Assembly: GCA_002503205.1 (NCBI GenBank)
Contig: DARE01000043.1
Coordinates: forward strand, 1-14,666
DNA length: 14,666 nt
Source: Thermoplasmatales archaeon UBA447
GTDB taxonomy: Archaea; Thermoplasmatota; Thermoplasmata; Thermoplasmatales; Thermoplasmataceae
Reading direction: 5' to 3'
In this document: piece by piece, positions 14,635-14,666 of the stretch
Layout of the letters: the number at the start of each line of letters is the position of its first letter
How positions within the stretch are numbered: the stretch's first letter is position 1
Notes under the pieces: model-generated
The model's input: only the letters and a program-made list of their open reading frames with translations
What the model was told of the DNA's origin: nothing
The model's database searches: none
Position numbers and translations under genes: made by a program

Positions 14635-14666
14635 TCATTGTTAATTTAATTCTTTAGAAATGTAGG

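Noticed and set aside
1..14666. CRISPR array, tRNA, rRNA
   Set aside because: No regularly spaced repeats and no tRNA T-loop or rRNA core motifs seen on either strand.

Overview
The window reads as chromosomal DNA of an acidophilic euryarchaeon of the Thermoplasmatales type (Thermoplasma, Ferroplasma, Cuniculiplasma or a relative). This is inferred from style, not from a marker gene. Many genes start 23-31 bases after a TATA-like box, as leaderless archaeal transcripts do. Genes inside operons have GAGGTG/GGTGAT-type ribosome binding sites. AGA/AGG and ATA codons are common. The membrane transporter, DsrE-like and zinc-ribbon proteins have an archaeal look. There is no rRNA, tRNA or CRISPR array.

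Layout, left to right. (1) 130-784, minus: a VapBC-type toxin-antitoxin pair. (2) 909-2051: two unrelated dead transposase genes facing each other. (3) 2236-5003, plus: a compact three-gene operon made of a helical protein, a YdjI-like SPFH protein with three C-terminal zinc ribbons, and a second zinc-ribbon protein. This is the most interesting unit. (4) 5004-5710: a gene-poor gap. (5) 5711-7918, plus: an SLC13/ArsB-type permease with two internal TrkA-C domains, then a small four-helix membrane protein. (6) 7947-9052, minus: two adjacent class I methyltransferases, with a possible 46-residue membrane protein divergent from them. (7) 9322-9891, minus: a five-helix membrane protein that may be CcdC/DUF1453-like. 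(8) 10030-10356, plus: an AhpD/carboxymuconolactone decarboxylase-like protein.

From about 10357 to the end the DNA looks accessory: long gaps, AT-rich stretches, genes I cannot identify and gene remnants. It holds an orphan 243-residue gene (11032-11763) followed by what looks like a frame-broken small gene (11771-12066), and a DsrE-like protein (12157-12498) with a T-rich terminator behind it. Next come an AbiEi-like antitoxin N-terminus under a perfect palindromic operator, which runs into a decayed transposase (12799-13286), and a two-gene operon of membrane proteins (13540-14565).

Functionally, the SPFH/zinc-ribbon operon probably encodes a membrane-associated complex. The permease, the AhpD-like and the DsrE-like proteins are ordinary transport, redox and sulfur-relay types. 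Toxin-antitoxin and transposase debris at both ends points to repeated turnover of mobile DNA.
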